Assembly: GCF_030285625.1 (NCBI RefSeq) | Contig: NZ_CP127294.1 | Span: forward strand, 5,550,001-5,614,000 | Reading direction: 5' to 3' | Source: Amycolatopsis sp. 2-15 | GTDB taxonomy: Bacteria; Actinomycetota; Actinomycetes; Mycobacteriales; Pseudonocardiaceae | Length of the DNA: 64,000 bases | Shown: one piece after another, positions 47,073 through 55,978 of the stretch | How positions within the stretch are numbered: position 1 is the stretch's first letter | Layout: the number at the start of each line of letters is the position of its first letter | Notes under the pieces: generated by a model | Told to the model about the DNA's origin: nothing | Databases searched by the model: none | Seen by the model: only the letters and a program-made list of their open reading frames with translations | Program-made: the position numbers and the translations under genes

Positions 47073-48833
47073 TCAGGCGCGGGACAGCACCGTCTTCAGC
47101 GCGGCCAGCAGCGCCGTCGTCGCTTCGGGTTCCGTGGCGCCGGTCGACTGGCGCCAGGCCACGTAGCCGTCCGGGCGGACCAGCAGCGCGCCGGCTTCGT
47201 CGATCTCGCTCGCGCGGGTCCAGTCGCCGTAGGAGTCGCGGGCGCCCTCGGCTCCCACGGTCACCACGCGCAGGTCGAGGCCGAGCTCAGCGGCCGCCTT
47301 TTCGGCGGCCATGCGCCAGGACTCGCCCGACAGGCCGGTGACAACGCTCCAGCGGCCGGCGCCCACGAGGTCCAAAGTGGACACCCGGCGCCCGTGCGAA
47401 CCGACGAGCCACACGTGCGGGATCTTCGCGCCCGGTGTGGTCGTGGCCTGGTGGAACAGCTCCGGGTCCCGGCCGGACACCGGAGCTGTGCCGCTCGAGC
47501 CGTCCGGGATCACCGCGGTCGACGCGTAACGCTGGTCCAGCTCCACGCCGTGGGCGTTGAACTCGTAGTGCTTGAGCTCGATGGCCTTCTCCAGCTGGCG
47601 GCGCTTGCGGGCCCCGTCCTCGGTCGGCGCCTCGCACGCGGCCAGGCCGGCGGCGATGGCGTCGGCGTCGGTGTCGCCGGTGATGCCGAGCGTTTCGAAG
47701 ATCGGGCCGAACTGGTCGCGTGACAGGTTCGCGCGGTCCACGATCTGCTTGCCCACCGGCGCGCGCTCGGCCGAGTAGGTCTCCAGCAGGTCCTCGCCCG
47801 CCTCGCCGCGTACCACCATCGCGAGCTTCCACGCGAGGTTGTACGAGTCCTGGATCGACGTGTTCGAGCCGAGGCCGTTGGACGGCGGGTGCCGGTGCAC
47901 GGCGTCGCCCGCGCAGAACACGCGGCCGCTGGAGTACTGCGTGGCGTAGCTGTGGTTGACCGTCCACAGTGAAGTCGAGGTGATCTCGACTTCCAGCTCC
48001 GGGTCGCCGATGAGGTCGCGCACGATCCGCGTCGCCTCTTCCGCGTCGACCTCGGGCGGCGCCTGCGCGATGTCGTAACCCCACACGAGCAGCCACTTGT
48101 TCCACGGCCGCACCATGCGGACCAGGCCCATGCCGATGCCGCCAAGGTGGGCGCCGGGCCGCATGACCCAGTAGAGCACGCTCGGGCGGTGCGCCACGTA
48201 CTTGCCGAGGTCGGCGGTGAACGTGATGTTCATGCTGCCGGCCTTGCCCGTCTCGCCGGCGATCGGCAGCCCGGCCTGCTCGGCGACGCGGCTGCGCGCA
48301 CCGTCGGCTCCGACGAGGTAGCGCGCCCGCAGCGTGAACTCGTCGCCGCGGACGCGGTCGAGGAAGCGGGCCGTGACGCCGTCGGCGTCCTGGGTGAAGT
48401 CGAGGAACTCCGTGTCCAGGCGCAGTTTCGCGCCGCGCTCGGCGGCGTTGGTCGCGAGGATCGGCTCCAGGTAGGTCTGGGGCAGGTCGATCATGTGGCA
48501 CGGGCTCGCGGCGCCGTACTCGGTTGCGGAGCGGTCGCCGGTGCCCCAGCTCGCGATGCGTCCGATCTCGTTGCCGGCCAGCGACGTGCACAGCACGGTG
48601 TCGCCCATCAGCTCCGGCGGCGTGCCCTGCGTCAGGGCCTGTTCCTCGATGCCGAGATCGCGCAGGACCTCCATGGCGCGCTGGTTGGTGATGTGGGCGC
48701 GCGGGGTGTTCGCCGTCCAGCCGTACTTGGTGGCCAGCACCGTGCGCACGCCGTAGGTGGCGAGCAGCAGGGCCGCGGTTCCCCCGGCCGGCCCGCTGCC
48801 GACCACGATGACATCGGTGTCGTATTCGCTCAT
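47073..48833 (-). CDS. FAD-dependent aromatic hydroxylase (TfdB/resorcinol hydroxylase type)
   Basis: A 586-residue class A flavin monooxygenase. The FAD fold starts VIVVGSGPAGGTAALLLA, the DG motif is in YLVGADGARSRVAEQAG, and the GD motif is RVFCAGDAVHRHPPSNGLGS. The long C-terminal thioredoxin-like domain is typical of phenol hydroxylases. It probably hydroxylates resorcinol or a chlorinated phenol to hydroxyquinol, since the gene 14 nt upstream handles hydroxyquinol. The exact substrate is inferred. Start ATG 48833 has a ggtggga site upstream. Confidence 0.85.
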   Translation of the reverse strand: MSEYDTDVIVVGSGPAGGTAALLLATYGVRTVLATKYGWTANTPRAHITNQRAMEVLRDLGIEEQALTQGTPPELMGDTVLCTSLAGNEIGRIASWGTGDRSATEYGAASPCHMIDLPQTYLEPILATNAAERGAKLRLDTEFLDFTQDADGVTARFLDRVRGDEFTLRARYLVGADGARSRVAEQAGLPIAGETGKAGSMNITFTADLGKYVAHRPSVLYWVMRPGAHLGGIGMGLVRMVRPWNKWLLVWGYDIAQAPPEVDAEEATRIVRDLIGDPELEVEITSTSLWTVNHSYATQYSSGRVFCAGDAVHRHPPSNGLGSNTSIQDSYNLAWKLAMVVRGEAGEDLLETYSAERAPVGKQIVDRANLSRDQFGPIFETLGITGDTDADAIAAGLAACEAPTEDGARKRRQLEKAIELKHYEFNAHGVELDQRYASTAVIPDGSSGTAPVSGRDPELFHQATTTPGAKIPHVWLVGSHGRRVSTLDLVGAGRWSVVTGLSGESWRMAAEKAAAELGLDLRVVTVGAEGARDSYGDWTRASEIDEAGALLVRPDGYVAWRQSTGATEPEATTALLAALKTVLSRA

Positions 48834-48847
48834 GGTGGGAGTCCTCG

Positions 48848-50773
48848 TCAGTGCGCGGGGGCGGGGGAGATGCGGAACGTGAAGTCGAGGCGGCGCCAGC
48901 CGTTCGCGGGCTCGCGGCCGTCGGGCGCGGCACCGGACTGCTCGGCGAAGTCGACGATCAGCCCGTCCTTGACGCCGAACACCGTGTCGGAGTCGAGGTA
49001 GTCGCCGCCCTGGACGAACAGCTGCGTCACCAGCGTGCGGAAGCCGGGCTTGGCAATCATGAAGTGCACGTGCGGTGCGCGGAACGGGTGGCGCCCGACC
49101 GAGTCGAGCATCTGCCCGACGGGACCGTCGGCCGGGATCGGGTAGGCCGAGGGCACGATGGTCCAGAACCTCAGCCGGCCCTCGGCGTCGGTGCGGAAGC
49201 GGGCGCGCAGCACCGGGCCGTCGACGTCGGGCAGCTGGACGTCGTAGAAACCGTCCTCATTGGACTGCCAGACGTCCACGACGGCGTCGGCGACGGGAGA
49301 GCCGTCGGTGTCGGTGACACTGACGTCCGTCCACAGGGGAGTGCCGGGCAGGCCTTCGGCGAGGTCGGCGCCCTGCGCGGTCTCGGGCGGGCCCTGCACG
49401 TAGAACGGGCCGAGCACGGCCGACGGGGTGGTGTCGGGGGTGCGCGAGTTGGTGAGCACGTCGACGACGCTGGACACACCGAGCGTGTCCGAGAGCAGGA
49501 TGAACTCCTGCCGCTTGTCGTCGGTGATGTGCCCGGCACGGGTGAGGAACCCGATCGCGTACTCCCACTCCTCCTGTGTGAGGTCGGTGCGCAGCACGTA
49601 GGCGTGCAGGGTGCGGACCAGGTCCTGCAGCAGCTCGCGCAGGCGCGAGTCCGGGGCGGTCGCGAAGCTCTCCACGACTTCGGTCGTCAGGCCGCGCACG
49701 TCCGGCTTGCTTCCTTCGGCCGGGGCGGGGCGAGTGCCCGCGTGAGCCTGGCGCAGCAAGTCCTCGATGCCCTCGCGGGTTACCTCGCGCGGGTTCGGGT
49801 AGGGCTTGGCGGTGGCGATCTCGGCGGCCTTCGCGATGTCGTCCTCGGTGAACCCGAGCTCGCCCAGCGAATGCGGCACCGGCAGGCTCGCGATGAGGTC
49901 GTACACACCGGTCGCGGCGTCGGGTGCGCCCAGCGCTTCGGCGATGCGGCGCATGGCGTCGGGGGCGCCGGTGGTGTTGTAGGCCATCGCGTAGGGCAGG
50001 ACGACGGTGTGGGTTTCGGAGTGGGGCAGGTTGAAGCTGCCGCCGAGGGTGTGGCAGAGCTTGTGGTGCAGGGCCATGCCGACCGAGCCGAGGCAGGTGC
50101 CGGCGAGCCAGGCGGCGCGCAGGGCTTCGCTGCGGGCGTCCACATCGGAGGGGTCGGTGGCGATGCGGGGGAGGGCGGTGGCGAGCAGGCGGATCGCTTC
50201 GAGGGCGAATTGGTCGACGACGGGGTTGGCGTCGGGTGAGTAGAGGGCTTCGACGGCGTGGGCCATGGCGTTGATGCCGCTGGTGAGGGATACCTGCACC
50301 GGCAGTTTCAGGGTGAGGTCCACGTCGTAGACGACGACCTCGGGCTGCACCTTGGGTGTGGTCTGGGTGGACTTGCGTCCGCCGGCGGTCTCGCCGAGGA
50401 CCGGCGTCATCTCGGAGCCGGCGTAGGTCGTGGGCACGATGATCTGCGGCAGGTCCGTGCGCAACGCGATCGCCTTGGCCAGGCCGGTCGTCGAGCCGCC
50501 GCCGATGGCGAGGACGCAGTCGACGTCGTTCTCGGTCACGACCTTGAGCGCGCGCTCGGTCACGTCCACGGGGGTGTGCATCGCGGCCTCGTCGAAGCGG
50601 GCGGCGAGCAGCGGGCCGAGCGAGCCGGCGACGCGGTCCGCAGGCCCGGCCAGCGGCGGGCTGCCCAGCAGCAGGACGCGGGTGGCACCGAGGCGGCGCA
50701 CCTCGTCGGGCAGCGACGCGAGGGTGCCGCTGCCGAAGACGACCCGGGCCGGGTTCGCGGTGTAGCTGAACAT
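48848..50773 (-). CDS. Fusion of maleylacetate reductase and hydroxyquinol 1,2-dioxygenase
   Basis: A 641-residue bifunctional protein. Residues 1-355 are an iron-type alcohol dehydrogenase of the maleylacetate reductase group (LAIGGGSTTGLAKAIALRT, TYAGSEMTPVLGET, metal-site segments AMAHAVEALY, ALHHKLCHTLGG, LPHSETHT). Residues 375-641 are an intradiol dioxygenase with Tyr in EDGFYDVQLP and VPSAYPIP and the His pair in FRAPHVHFMI. The second half opens hydroxyquinol to maleylacetate, and the first reduces it to 3-oxoadipate. A Pro/Glu linker joins them. ATG 50773 has aagga 6 nt upstream; the longer frame is rejected. Confidence 0.9.
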   Translation of the reverse strand: MFSYTANPARVVFGSGTLASLPDEVRRLGATRVLLLGSPPLAGPADRVAGSLGPLLAARFDEAAMHTPVDVTERALKVVTENDVDCVLAIGGGSTTGLAKAIALRTDLPQIIVPTTYAGSEMTPVLGETAGGRKSTQTTPKVQPEVVVYDVDLTLKLPVQVSLTSGINAMAHAVEALYSPDANPVVDQFALEAIRLLATALPRIATDPSDVDARSEALRAAWLAGTCLGSVGMALHHKLCHTLGGSFNLPHSETHTVVLPYAMAYNTTGAPDAMRRIAEALGAPDAATGVYDLIASLPVPHSLGELGFTEDDIAKAAEIATAKPYPNPREVTREGIEDLLRQAHAGTRPAPAEGSKPDVRGLTTEVVESFATAPDSRLRELLQDLVRTLHAYVLRTDLTQEEWEYAIGFLTRAGHITDDKRQEFILLSDTLGVSSVVDVLTNSRTPDTTPSAVLGPFYVQGPPETAQGADLAEGLPGTPLWTDVSVTDTDGSPVADAVVDVWQSNEDGFYDVQLPDVDGPVLRARFRTDAEGRLRFWTIVPSAYPIPADGPVGQMLDSVGRHPFRAPHVHFMIAKPGFRTLVTQLFVQGGDYLDSDTVFGVKDGLIVDFAEQSGAAPDGREPANGWRRLDFTFRISPAPAH

Positions 50774-50870
50774 CGTTGGTCCTTCCACGCGGGTGCTTCG
50801 AGTATCCGGATGTCGCCGCCCGGTTTCCTGCACGAACCTGTCGTGCCGGCAGCACGAAACGCGCGCGCGA

Positions 50871-51755
50871 TTATCCCTCGCGCCGCAGGGCGGCCGGAGT
50901 GGTGCCGAGCTGCGTGCGCAGCACCCGCGTCAGGTGCTCCTGGTGCGAGAAGCCGCAGCCGGCCGCGATGTCGGCGATCGGGTCGCTGGACGTGCGCAGC
51001 AACAGCCGGGCCTGCTCGACGCGCAGCTTCAGCAGGTACTGGTGCGGGGGCAGGCCGGTGCGGGCCTTGAAGCGGCGGGCGAACCGGCTCACGCTCAGCC
51101 CGGTCACCGCCGCGAGCTCGGGCAGACCCAGCGGTTCGGCGAGCCGCTCGGCCATTAGGTCGCGCACGCGGTCGAACTGCCGGTCCGACAGCGCGGCGGG
51201 CGCCGCCGGGACCGGTTCGGCGGCGGTGCGCCCGGCCCGGTGGCGGCGGGCGAGGTGGGTGGCCACGAGGGCGCACAGCTGGTCGGCGTACGTGCGGGCG
51301 CTCGGCTCCCAGTCGCGGACCACACCGTCGAGCGAGAGCAGGAGCTGCTCCAGCAGCGGGTCGACGGTGCCGAGCTCCTCCGAGAGCCGGATCGGCGTGT
51401 CGGTGCCCGCGGCCTCCTGCACGGCGGAGTCGGCGACGTAGACGTGCAGCGTGTCGAGCTCCCCGCCCAGCTCCACGGACAGGTCCGCGTGCGAGGGCTG
51501 CAGGAACAGGCCACCGGCCGGCACCCGCCGGCTCTGCTCTCCCGGCGTGCCGACCCGGCGGCGGACCGTCACGGGCCCGGCGAGGTGCAGGATGAGCTGG
51601 TGCGTCGGCGCGGCGCCGAACAGGCCGCGGTGGGGCCGTTCGTGCTGCTTCGACAGGTAAAGGTGCTCCCAGCCGAGACCGGCGCTGGTGCGTTCGGGCC
51701 GGATCCACGGCAGCGCGAGGATGCCGTTGGTGTCGGCGGCCGAAAGCTCACCCAC
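50871..51755 (-). CDS. AraC-family transcriptional regulator of the hydroxyquinol genes
   Basis: A 294-residue regulator. The N-terminal part (HLYLSKQHERPHRGLFGAAP to about 130) is a sensory domain, and the C-terminal two helix-turn-helix motifs include LGLPELAAVTGLSVSRFARR and DPIADIAAGCGFSHQEHLTR. GTG 51755 is preceded by gaggagga at 5 nt, which decides the start against the longer frame. It lies 97 nt upstream of the fusion gene on the same strand and is the likely activator in response to an aromatic. Confidence 0.88.
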   Translation of the reverse strand: MGELSAADTNGILALPWIRPERTSAGLGWEHLYLSKQHERPHRGLFGAAPTHQLILHLAGPVTVRRRVGTPGEQSRRVPAGGLFLQPSHADLSVELGGELDTLHVYVADSAVQEAAGTDTPIRLSEELGTVDPLLEQLLLSLDGVVRDWEPSARTYADQLCALVATHLARRHRAGRTAAEPVPAAPAALSDRQFDRVRDLMAERLAEPLGLPELAAVTGLSVSRFARRFKARTGLPPHQYLLKLRVEQARLLLRTSSDPIADIAAGCGFSHQEHLTRVLRTQLGTTPAALRREG

Positions 51756-51873
51756 CCGCGTCCTCCTCGTCGCGCTGCCGGGAACACCACGAGTGTAGGC
51801 GCTGGGGCGGTTCCCCCGACGCGTGAAGGCCCGCCGGGCAGGTCGGCGAGTCTTCACGGCAAGCGGGGACGGC

Positions 51874-52698
51874 TCAGAGCGGGTTGAACTGCCCGAGCGG
51901 CGCCGTGCAGAACGGTCCGCCCACGAACTCGGCGGCCGCACCCGTCGGGGCGGGCTTGTCGGCGAGCTGGTCGGCGTAGACCTCGGCGTTGTCGAGGGAC
52001 TTGTAGCCCAGCGCTTCGGCCTCGGTGAGCGAGTAGACGCGCCGGGTGTTGTCCGAGACGCCCCAGACCAGCCGGTAGCCGGGCGAGGGTGCGTTCAGGC
52101 AGGCCTCGAACAGGCGCGCGCCGTCGTCGGGGGAGAGCCAGGTGGTCAGGCCGCGCGGGCCGAGTGGCAGTGGCGTCTCGAAGCACGAGCCGATGCGGAT
52201 CACGATCACGTCCATGGCGAACCGCGACGCGTACAGGCTGCCCAGCGACTCGATGGCTGCCTTGCTCACGCCGTAGTAGGTGTCCGGGCGCGGGCTCGAG
52301 TCCGCGGGCAGGCCGGCGGCACCGGCGTCGGCGTTGCGGCGGAAGCCCACGGCGTGGTTGCTCGACGCGAGGATCACGCGTTTGATCCCGGCTTCGCGGG
52401 CGGCTTCGAGCACGGTGTGGGTGCCGTTGATGTTGACGTCGAGCGTGGCTTCCCACGTGTTCTCGCGGCTGTGGCCGCCGAGGTGGATCAGGGCGTCGGC
52501 ACCGGCGCAGGCCGCCGCCATCGCCTCGCGGTCGGTGACCGAGCCGGTCACGATCTCGACGGCCTCGCCGGCCTCGGCCGGGGCCTGCTCGGCCAGGTCG
52601 AGCAGCCGCAGCACCCGGCCGGGCTTGCGCAGCCGCGGGCGCATCAGGGTGCCGACGATGCCTGCCGATCCGGTGATCAGCACGCGCTGGTCTGCCAT
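51874..52698 (-). CDS. udh: Uronate dehydrogenase
   Basis: A 274-residue short-chain dehydrogenase. The NAD loop is VLITGSAGIVGTLM, the catalytic Tyr and Lys are in DTYYGVSKAAIESLG, and the family-specific stretches are VILASSNHAVGF, VIRIGSCFETPL and LTTWLSPDDGARLFEA. It oxidises glucuronate or galacturonate to the aldarate lactone. The genes for aldarate dehydration, kdgD and gudD, are 1.1 kb away across the iclR gene, so the set forms the oxidative uronate route to 2-oxoglutarate. Confidence 0.85.
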   Translation of the reverse strand: MADQRVLITGSAGIVGTLMRPRLRKPGRVLRLLDLAEQAPAEAGEAVEIVTGSVTDREAMAAACAGADALIHLGGHSRENTWEATLDVNINGTHTVLEAAREAGIKRVILASSNHAVGFRRNADAGAAGLPADSSPRPDTYYGVSKAAIESLGSLYASRFAMDVIVIRIGSCFETPLPLGPRGLTTWLSPDDGARLFEACLNAPSPGYRLVWGVSDNTRRVYSLTEAEALGYKSLDNAEVYADQLADKPAPTGAAAEFVGGPFCTAPLGQFNPL

Positions 52699-52741
52699 GG
52701 GGTTCCTCTCGAAACGCTTCGCAACAGGGGAATGGCGGCGG

Positions 52742-53551
52742 TCAGCGGATGCCGGCCCGGCGCAGCTGCTGCCCGAGCTCGGCGGTCGTCTCGGCCAGGA
52801 GCTCGCCGACGCGCTGGACGTCGGCGTCGGTGACCTGGCCGACCGGCATCGAGCAGCTCATCGCGTCGGTGCCGGGGATGCGGTAGGGGATCACGGCGGC
52901 GACGCAGCGGACGCCGAGCGTGCCTTCCTCGATCTCGGCGGCGTAACCGACCTCGCGGGTGCGCGCGAGGTCGGCGTGCAGCTGCTCGCGAGTGGTGATG
53001 GTGTGCGGGGTGAGCGGCGGGAGCTTCGCCGGCATCAGCTCTTCGATCTCGTCGTGCGTCAGCTCGGCGAGCAGCGCCTTGCCCAGCGCCGTGGCGTGGG
53101 TGGGCAGCGTGCGGCCGACGCGCGAGACGAGGTGCGTCGAGTGCTGCGACTCGCGGGTCTCGAGGTACACGACTTCGGTGCCGTTGCGGCGCGCGAAGTG
53201 CGCGGTGAACCCGGTCTTCTCGCGGATACGCTCCAGCGCTTCGGTGGCGAACGGGACGATCGCGTCGCGGTCGAGGTAGGCGGTGCCGCAGATCAGGGCG
53301 CGCACGCCGAGGCGGTAGCGCGCGGTGTTCGCGTCGGCTTCGAGCCAGCCGGCTTCCAGCAGCGTGCGCAGCAGGCCGTGGAGGCTGGAACGCGGGAAGC
53401 CGGTGCGCGCGTGCAGGTCGGACAGCGACAGCCAGACGTCGTTGGCCGCGAACGTCTCGATGAGGTCGATGGCGCGCCGCGCGGACTTCACGCCCGCGTT
53501 CTCCGCGGCGGGCGTCGCGATCCGCTCCGCGGTGACCGGCTTCTGCGCCAT
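52742..53551 (-). CDS. IclR-family regulator of the uronate genes
   Basis: A 269-residue regulator. The N-terminal winged helix (residues 20-85) includes LSLSDLHARTGFPRSSLHGL. The C-terminal effector domain contains RVGRTLPTHATALGKALLAE and the closing GVRCVAAVIPYRIP and SMPVGQVTDADVQRVGELLA. ATG 53551 has ggagga 5 nt upstream. It is divergent from kdgD and codirectional with udh, and probably represses both sides until an aldarate or uronate is present. Confidence 0.88.
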   Translation of the reverse strand: MAQKPVTAERIATPAAENAGVKSARRAIDLIETFAANDVWLSLSDLHARTGFPRSSLHGLLRTLLEAGWLEADANTARYRLGVRALICGTAYLDRDAIVPFATEALERIREKTGFTAHFARRNGTEVVYLETRESQHSTHLVSRVGRTLPTHATALGKALLAELTHDEIEELMPAKLPPLTPHTITTREQLHADLARTREVGYAAEIEEGTLGVRCVAAVIPYRIPGTDAMSCSMPVGQVTDADVQRVGELLAETTAELGQQLRRAGIR

Positions 53552-53591
53552 GTGCGTCCTCCAACCGGGCCGTTGACTTGTGACTCCGGCC

Positions 53592-53660
53592 ATATTAGCG
53601 TCCCGAACAGCATTCTTATGGATGAACATAATCAGCATAACAGACTCCATTCAAGAATGT
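53592..53660. promoter_or_regulatory. A+T-rich iclR-kdgD control region with palindromes
   Basis: This stretch is far richer in A+T than the rest of the window. TTATG-gatgaa-CATAA (53616-53631) is an inverted repeat, and cattctta (53611-53618) has a partner aagaatg at 53653-53659. A minus-strand -10 (TAATAT, 53597-53592) for iclR lies beside it. These are likely operators of the IclR protein. Confidence 0.6.
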
Positions 53661-53779
53661 GAACACTGGGATGGTGTCGAGCGCGGAGGCAGCGCCGAGA
53701 CGATGCCGGTGGGATCGTCGAACCCGTGGCCGGGCACGCCACCCGGACGCCCCGACGAGGACGGAAAGAGCAGAAACTG

Positions 53780-54721
53780 ATGGCACAGCCCAAGATCGAG
53801 CTGGACGGCCTGCTGGCGTTCCCGCTGACGCCGTTCACCGAGGACCTCGAGGTGAACCTCGACGGGTTCGCGGAGAACGTGGAGAGCCACGTGGCCGCCG
53901 GCGCGGGGGCGTTGTTCGTCGCGTGCGGCACGGGTGAGTTCTCCTCGCTGTCGCCCGACGAGGTCGCGGCGCTGCTGGCGCGGGCGCGCGAAGTCGTGGC
54001 CGGGCGCGTGCCGGTGTGGATCGGGGCCGGTGGCGGCGCGGCGGCCGCGCGCGCGGGCGTGGCCGCGGCTCAGGCCGGCGGCGCCGACGGCGTGCTGCTG
54101 CTGCCGCCGTACCTCGTCACGGGTCCGCAGCCGGGGCTGGTCGATTTCGTGCGGTTCGCCGTGGGCGACACGTCGGTGCCCGTGATCGTGTACCACCGCA
54201 GCACCGGGGTGTTCACGGCTCCGTCGGCCGCGCGGCTGCTCGACATCCCGTCGATCGTCGGGCTCAAGGACGGGTACGGCGACGCGGAGGTGATGACCCG
54301 CATCGTCACCATGATCCGGTCACTGGGCACGCGGCGATCCGAGGATTTCCTGTTCTTCAACGGGTTGCCGACGGCGGAGGTCTCCGCGAAGGCGTACGCG
54401 GCGATCGGCGTGGCCCGGTATTCCTCGGCGGTGCACTGTTTCGCGCCGGAGATCGCGCACCGGTTCCACCGCGCGCTGGCCGAGGGCGACACCGGGGTGA
54501 TGGACACGTTGCTGGCCGGGTTCTACCTGCCGCTGGTGGCGTTGCGCGACGAGACGCCCGGGTTCGCGGTGTCGCTGGTCAAGGCGGCCGCCCGGTTGCG
54601 GGGCGACGAGGTCGGCCCGGTCCGGCCGCCGCTGGTGGAGCCGACGACCGAGCAGATCGACCGGCTCGGCGGGATCGTGGAGCGCGGGTTCGAGGTGCTC
54701 AAGGAGATCGAGGGCCGATGA
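53780..54721 (+). CDS. kdgD: 5-dehydro-4-deoxyglucarate dehydratase
   Basis: A 313-residue class I aldolase-type enzyme of the DapA family. It dehydrates and decarboxylates 5-keto-4-deoxyglucarate to 2,5-dioxopentanoate. The Schiff-base Lys163 lies in IVGLKDGYGD, the Tyr is in VIVYHRSTGVFT, and the substrate loop is ACGTGEFSSLS (TGEF in place of the TGE of DapA). ATG 53780 has ggaaagag upstream. It overlaps the next gene by 4 nt. Confidence 0.92.
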   Translation: MAQPKIELDGLLAFPLTPFTEDLEVNLDGFAENVESHVAAGAGALFVACGTGEFSSLSPDEVAALLARAREVVAGRVPVWIGAGGGAAAARAGVAAAQAGGADGVLLLPPYLVTGPQPGLVDFVRFAVGDTSVPVIVYHRSTGVFTAPSAARLLDIPSIVGLKDGYGDAEVMTRIVTMIRSLGTRRSEDFLFFNGLPTAEVSAKAYAAIGVARYSSAVHCFAPEIAHRFHRALAEGDTGVMDTLLAGFYLPLVALRDETPGFAVSLVKAAARLRGDEVGPVRPPLVEPTTEQIDRLGGIVERGFEVLKEIEGR

Positions 54722-55974
54722 AGATCCGGGATGTGGTGCTCACGCCCGTCGCGTTCGCGGATCCGCCGCTGCTGAACGTGATGGGGGTGCACGAGCCGTT
54801 CGCGTTGCGCAGTGTCGTGCAGGTGGTGTGCGACGACGGTGTCGTCGGCCTGGGCGAGTCCTACGGTGACGCGGCGTTTCTGGGTGAGGTACGCAAGGTC
54901 GTGCCGGAGCTGGCCGGGCACGACGTGTTCGATCTGCCGGGGTTGAAGCGGATCGTGACGCGGGTGCTGGCCGGGACGGTGCTGACGGACGAGCACGGGT
55001 TGATCGGCGGGTTCTCGATCCGCAAGACGATCGCGTCGGTGTACTCGTTGTTCGAAGTCGCGTGCCTGGACGCGCAGGGTCAGGTGCTGGGGCGTCCGGT
55101 GGTCGATCTGCTGGGTGGCAAGGCCCGCGACGCCGTGGATTTCTCCGCGTACCTGTTCTACAAGTACGGCGCGCACATCGGGGCCGAGGCGGATTCCTGG
55201 GGTGAGGTGATCACGCCGGACGCGCTCGTGGGCGAGGCCCGGCGGATGGTCGAGCAGTACGGGTTCCGCTCGATCAAGCTCAAGGGCGGCGTGTTCGAGC
55301 CCGAGCAGGAGATCGAGGGCATCCGGGCGCTCGCGGAGGCGTTTCCCGGGCATCCGTTGCGGATCGACCCGAACGCCGCGTGGACCGTCGACACGAGCAT
55401 CCGCGTCGCCGCCGAGCTGGACGGTGTGCTGGAGTACCTCGAAGACCCGACGCCGGGCATCGAGGGCATGGCCCGGGTCGCGGCCGAGGCGAGCATGCCA
55501 CTGGCGACCAACATGTGCGTGGTCAACTTCGGCGACATCGAGCCCGCGTTCCGTGCTCGCGCGATCGGCGTGCTGCTGTCGGATCACCACTTCTGGGGCG
55601 GGATGCGCGACACCCAGGCGCTGTCGGTCCTGTGCGAGACCTTCGGGGTCGGGCTCTCGATGCACTCCAACAGTCACCTCGGCATCAGCCTGGCCGCGAT
55701 GGTCCACGTGGCCGCCGCGACGCCGCACCTGACGTACGCGTGTGACACGCACTGGCCGTGGAAGACCACGGACGTGATCGTGCCCGGGGTGCTGGAGTTC
55801 GTCGAGGGTGCGGTGGCGGTGCCGGACAAACCGGGGCTGGGCGTCGAGCTCGACCAGGACGCGCTGGCCCGCGCGCACGAGGACTACGTCCGTTGTGGAC
55901 TGACGAAACGGGACGACGTGACCTACATGCGCTCCTACGTACCGGACTTCGCACCCAACACGGCTCGGTGGTGA
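54718..55974 (+). CDS. gudD: Glucarate dehydratase (enolase superfamily)
   Basis: A 418-residue enzyme removing water from D-glucarate. The KxK base is Lys187 and Lys189 in SIKLKGG. Metal ligands are Asp in LRIDPNAAW, Glu in EYLEDPTP and Asn in LATNMCVVNF. The His base is in LLSDHHFWGG, with a further conserved SMHSNSHLGIS. The shape and spacing fit the glucarate dehydratase subgroup rather than mandelate racemase. ATG overlaps the kdgD stop, so their levels are coupled. The product is the substrate of KdgD. Confidence 0.92.
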   Translation: MKIRDVVLTPVAFADPPLLNVMGVHEPFALRSVVQVVCDDGVVGLGESYGDAAFLGEVRKVVPELAGHDVFDLPGLKRIVTRVLAGTVLTDEHGLIGGFSIRKTIASVYSLFEVACLDAQGQVLGRPVVDLLGGKARDAVDFSAYLFYKYGAHIGAEADSWGEVITPDALVGEARRMVEQYGFRSIKLKGGVFEPEQEIEGIRALAEAFPGHPLRIDPNAAWTVDTSIRVAAELDGVLEYLEDPTPGIEGMARVAAEASMPLATNMCVVNFGDIEPAFRARAIGVLLSDHHFWGGMRDTQALSVLCETFGVGLSMHSNSHLGISLAAMVHVAAATPHLTYACDTHWPWKTTDVIVPGVLEFVEGAVAVPDKPGLGVELDQDALARAHEDYVRCGLTKRDDVTYMRSYVPDFAPNTARW

Positions 55975-55978
55975 CTCC

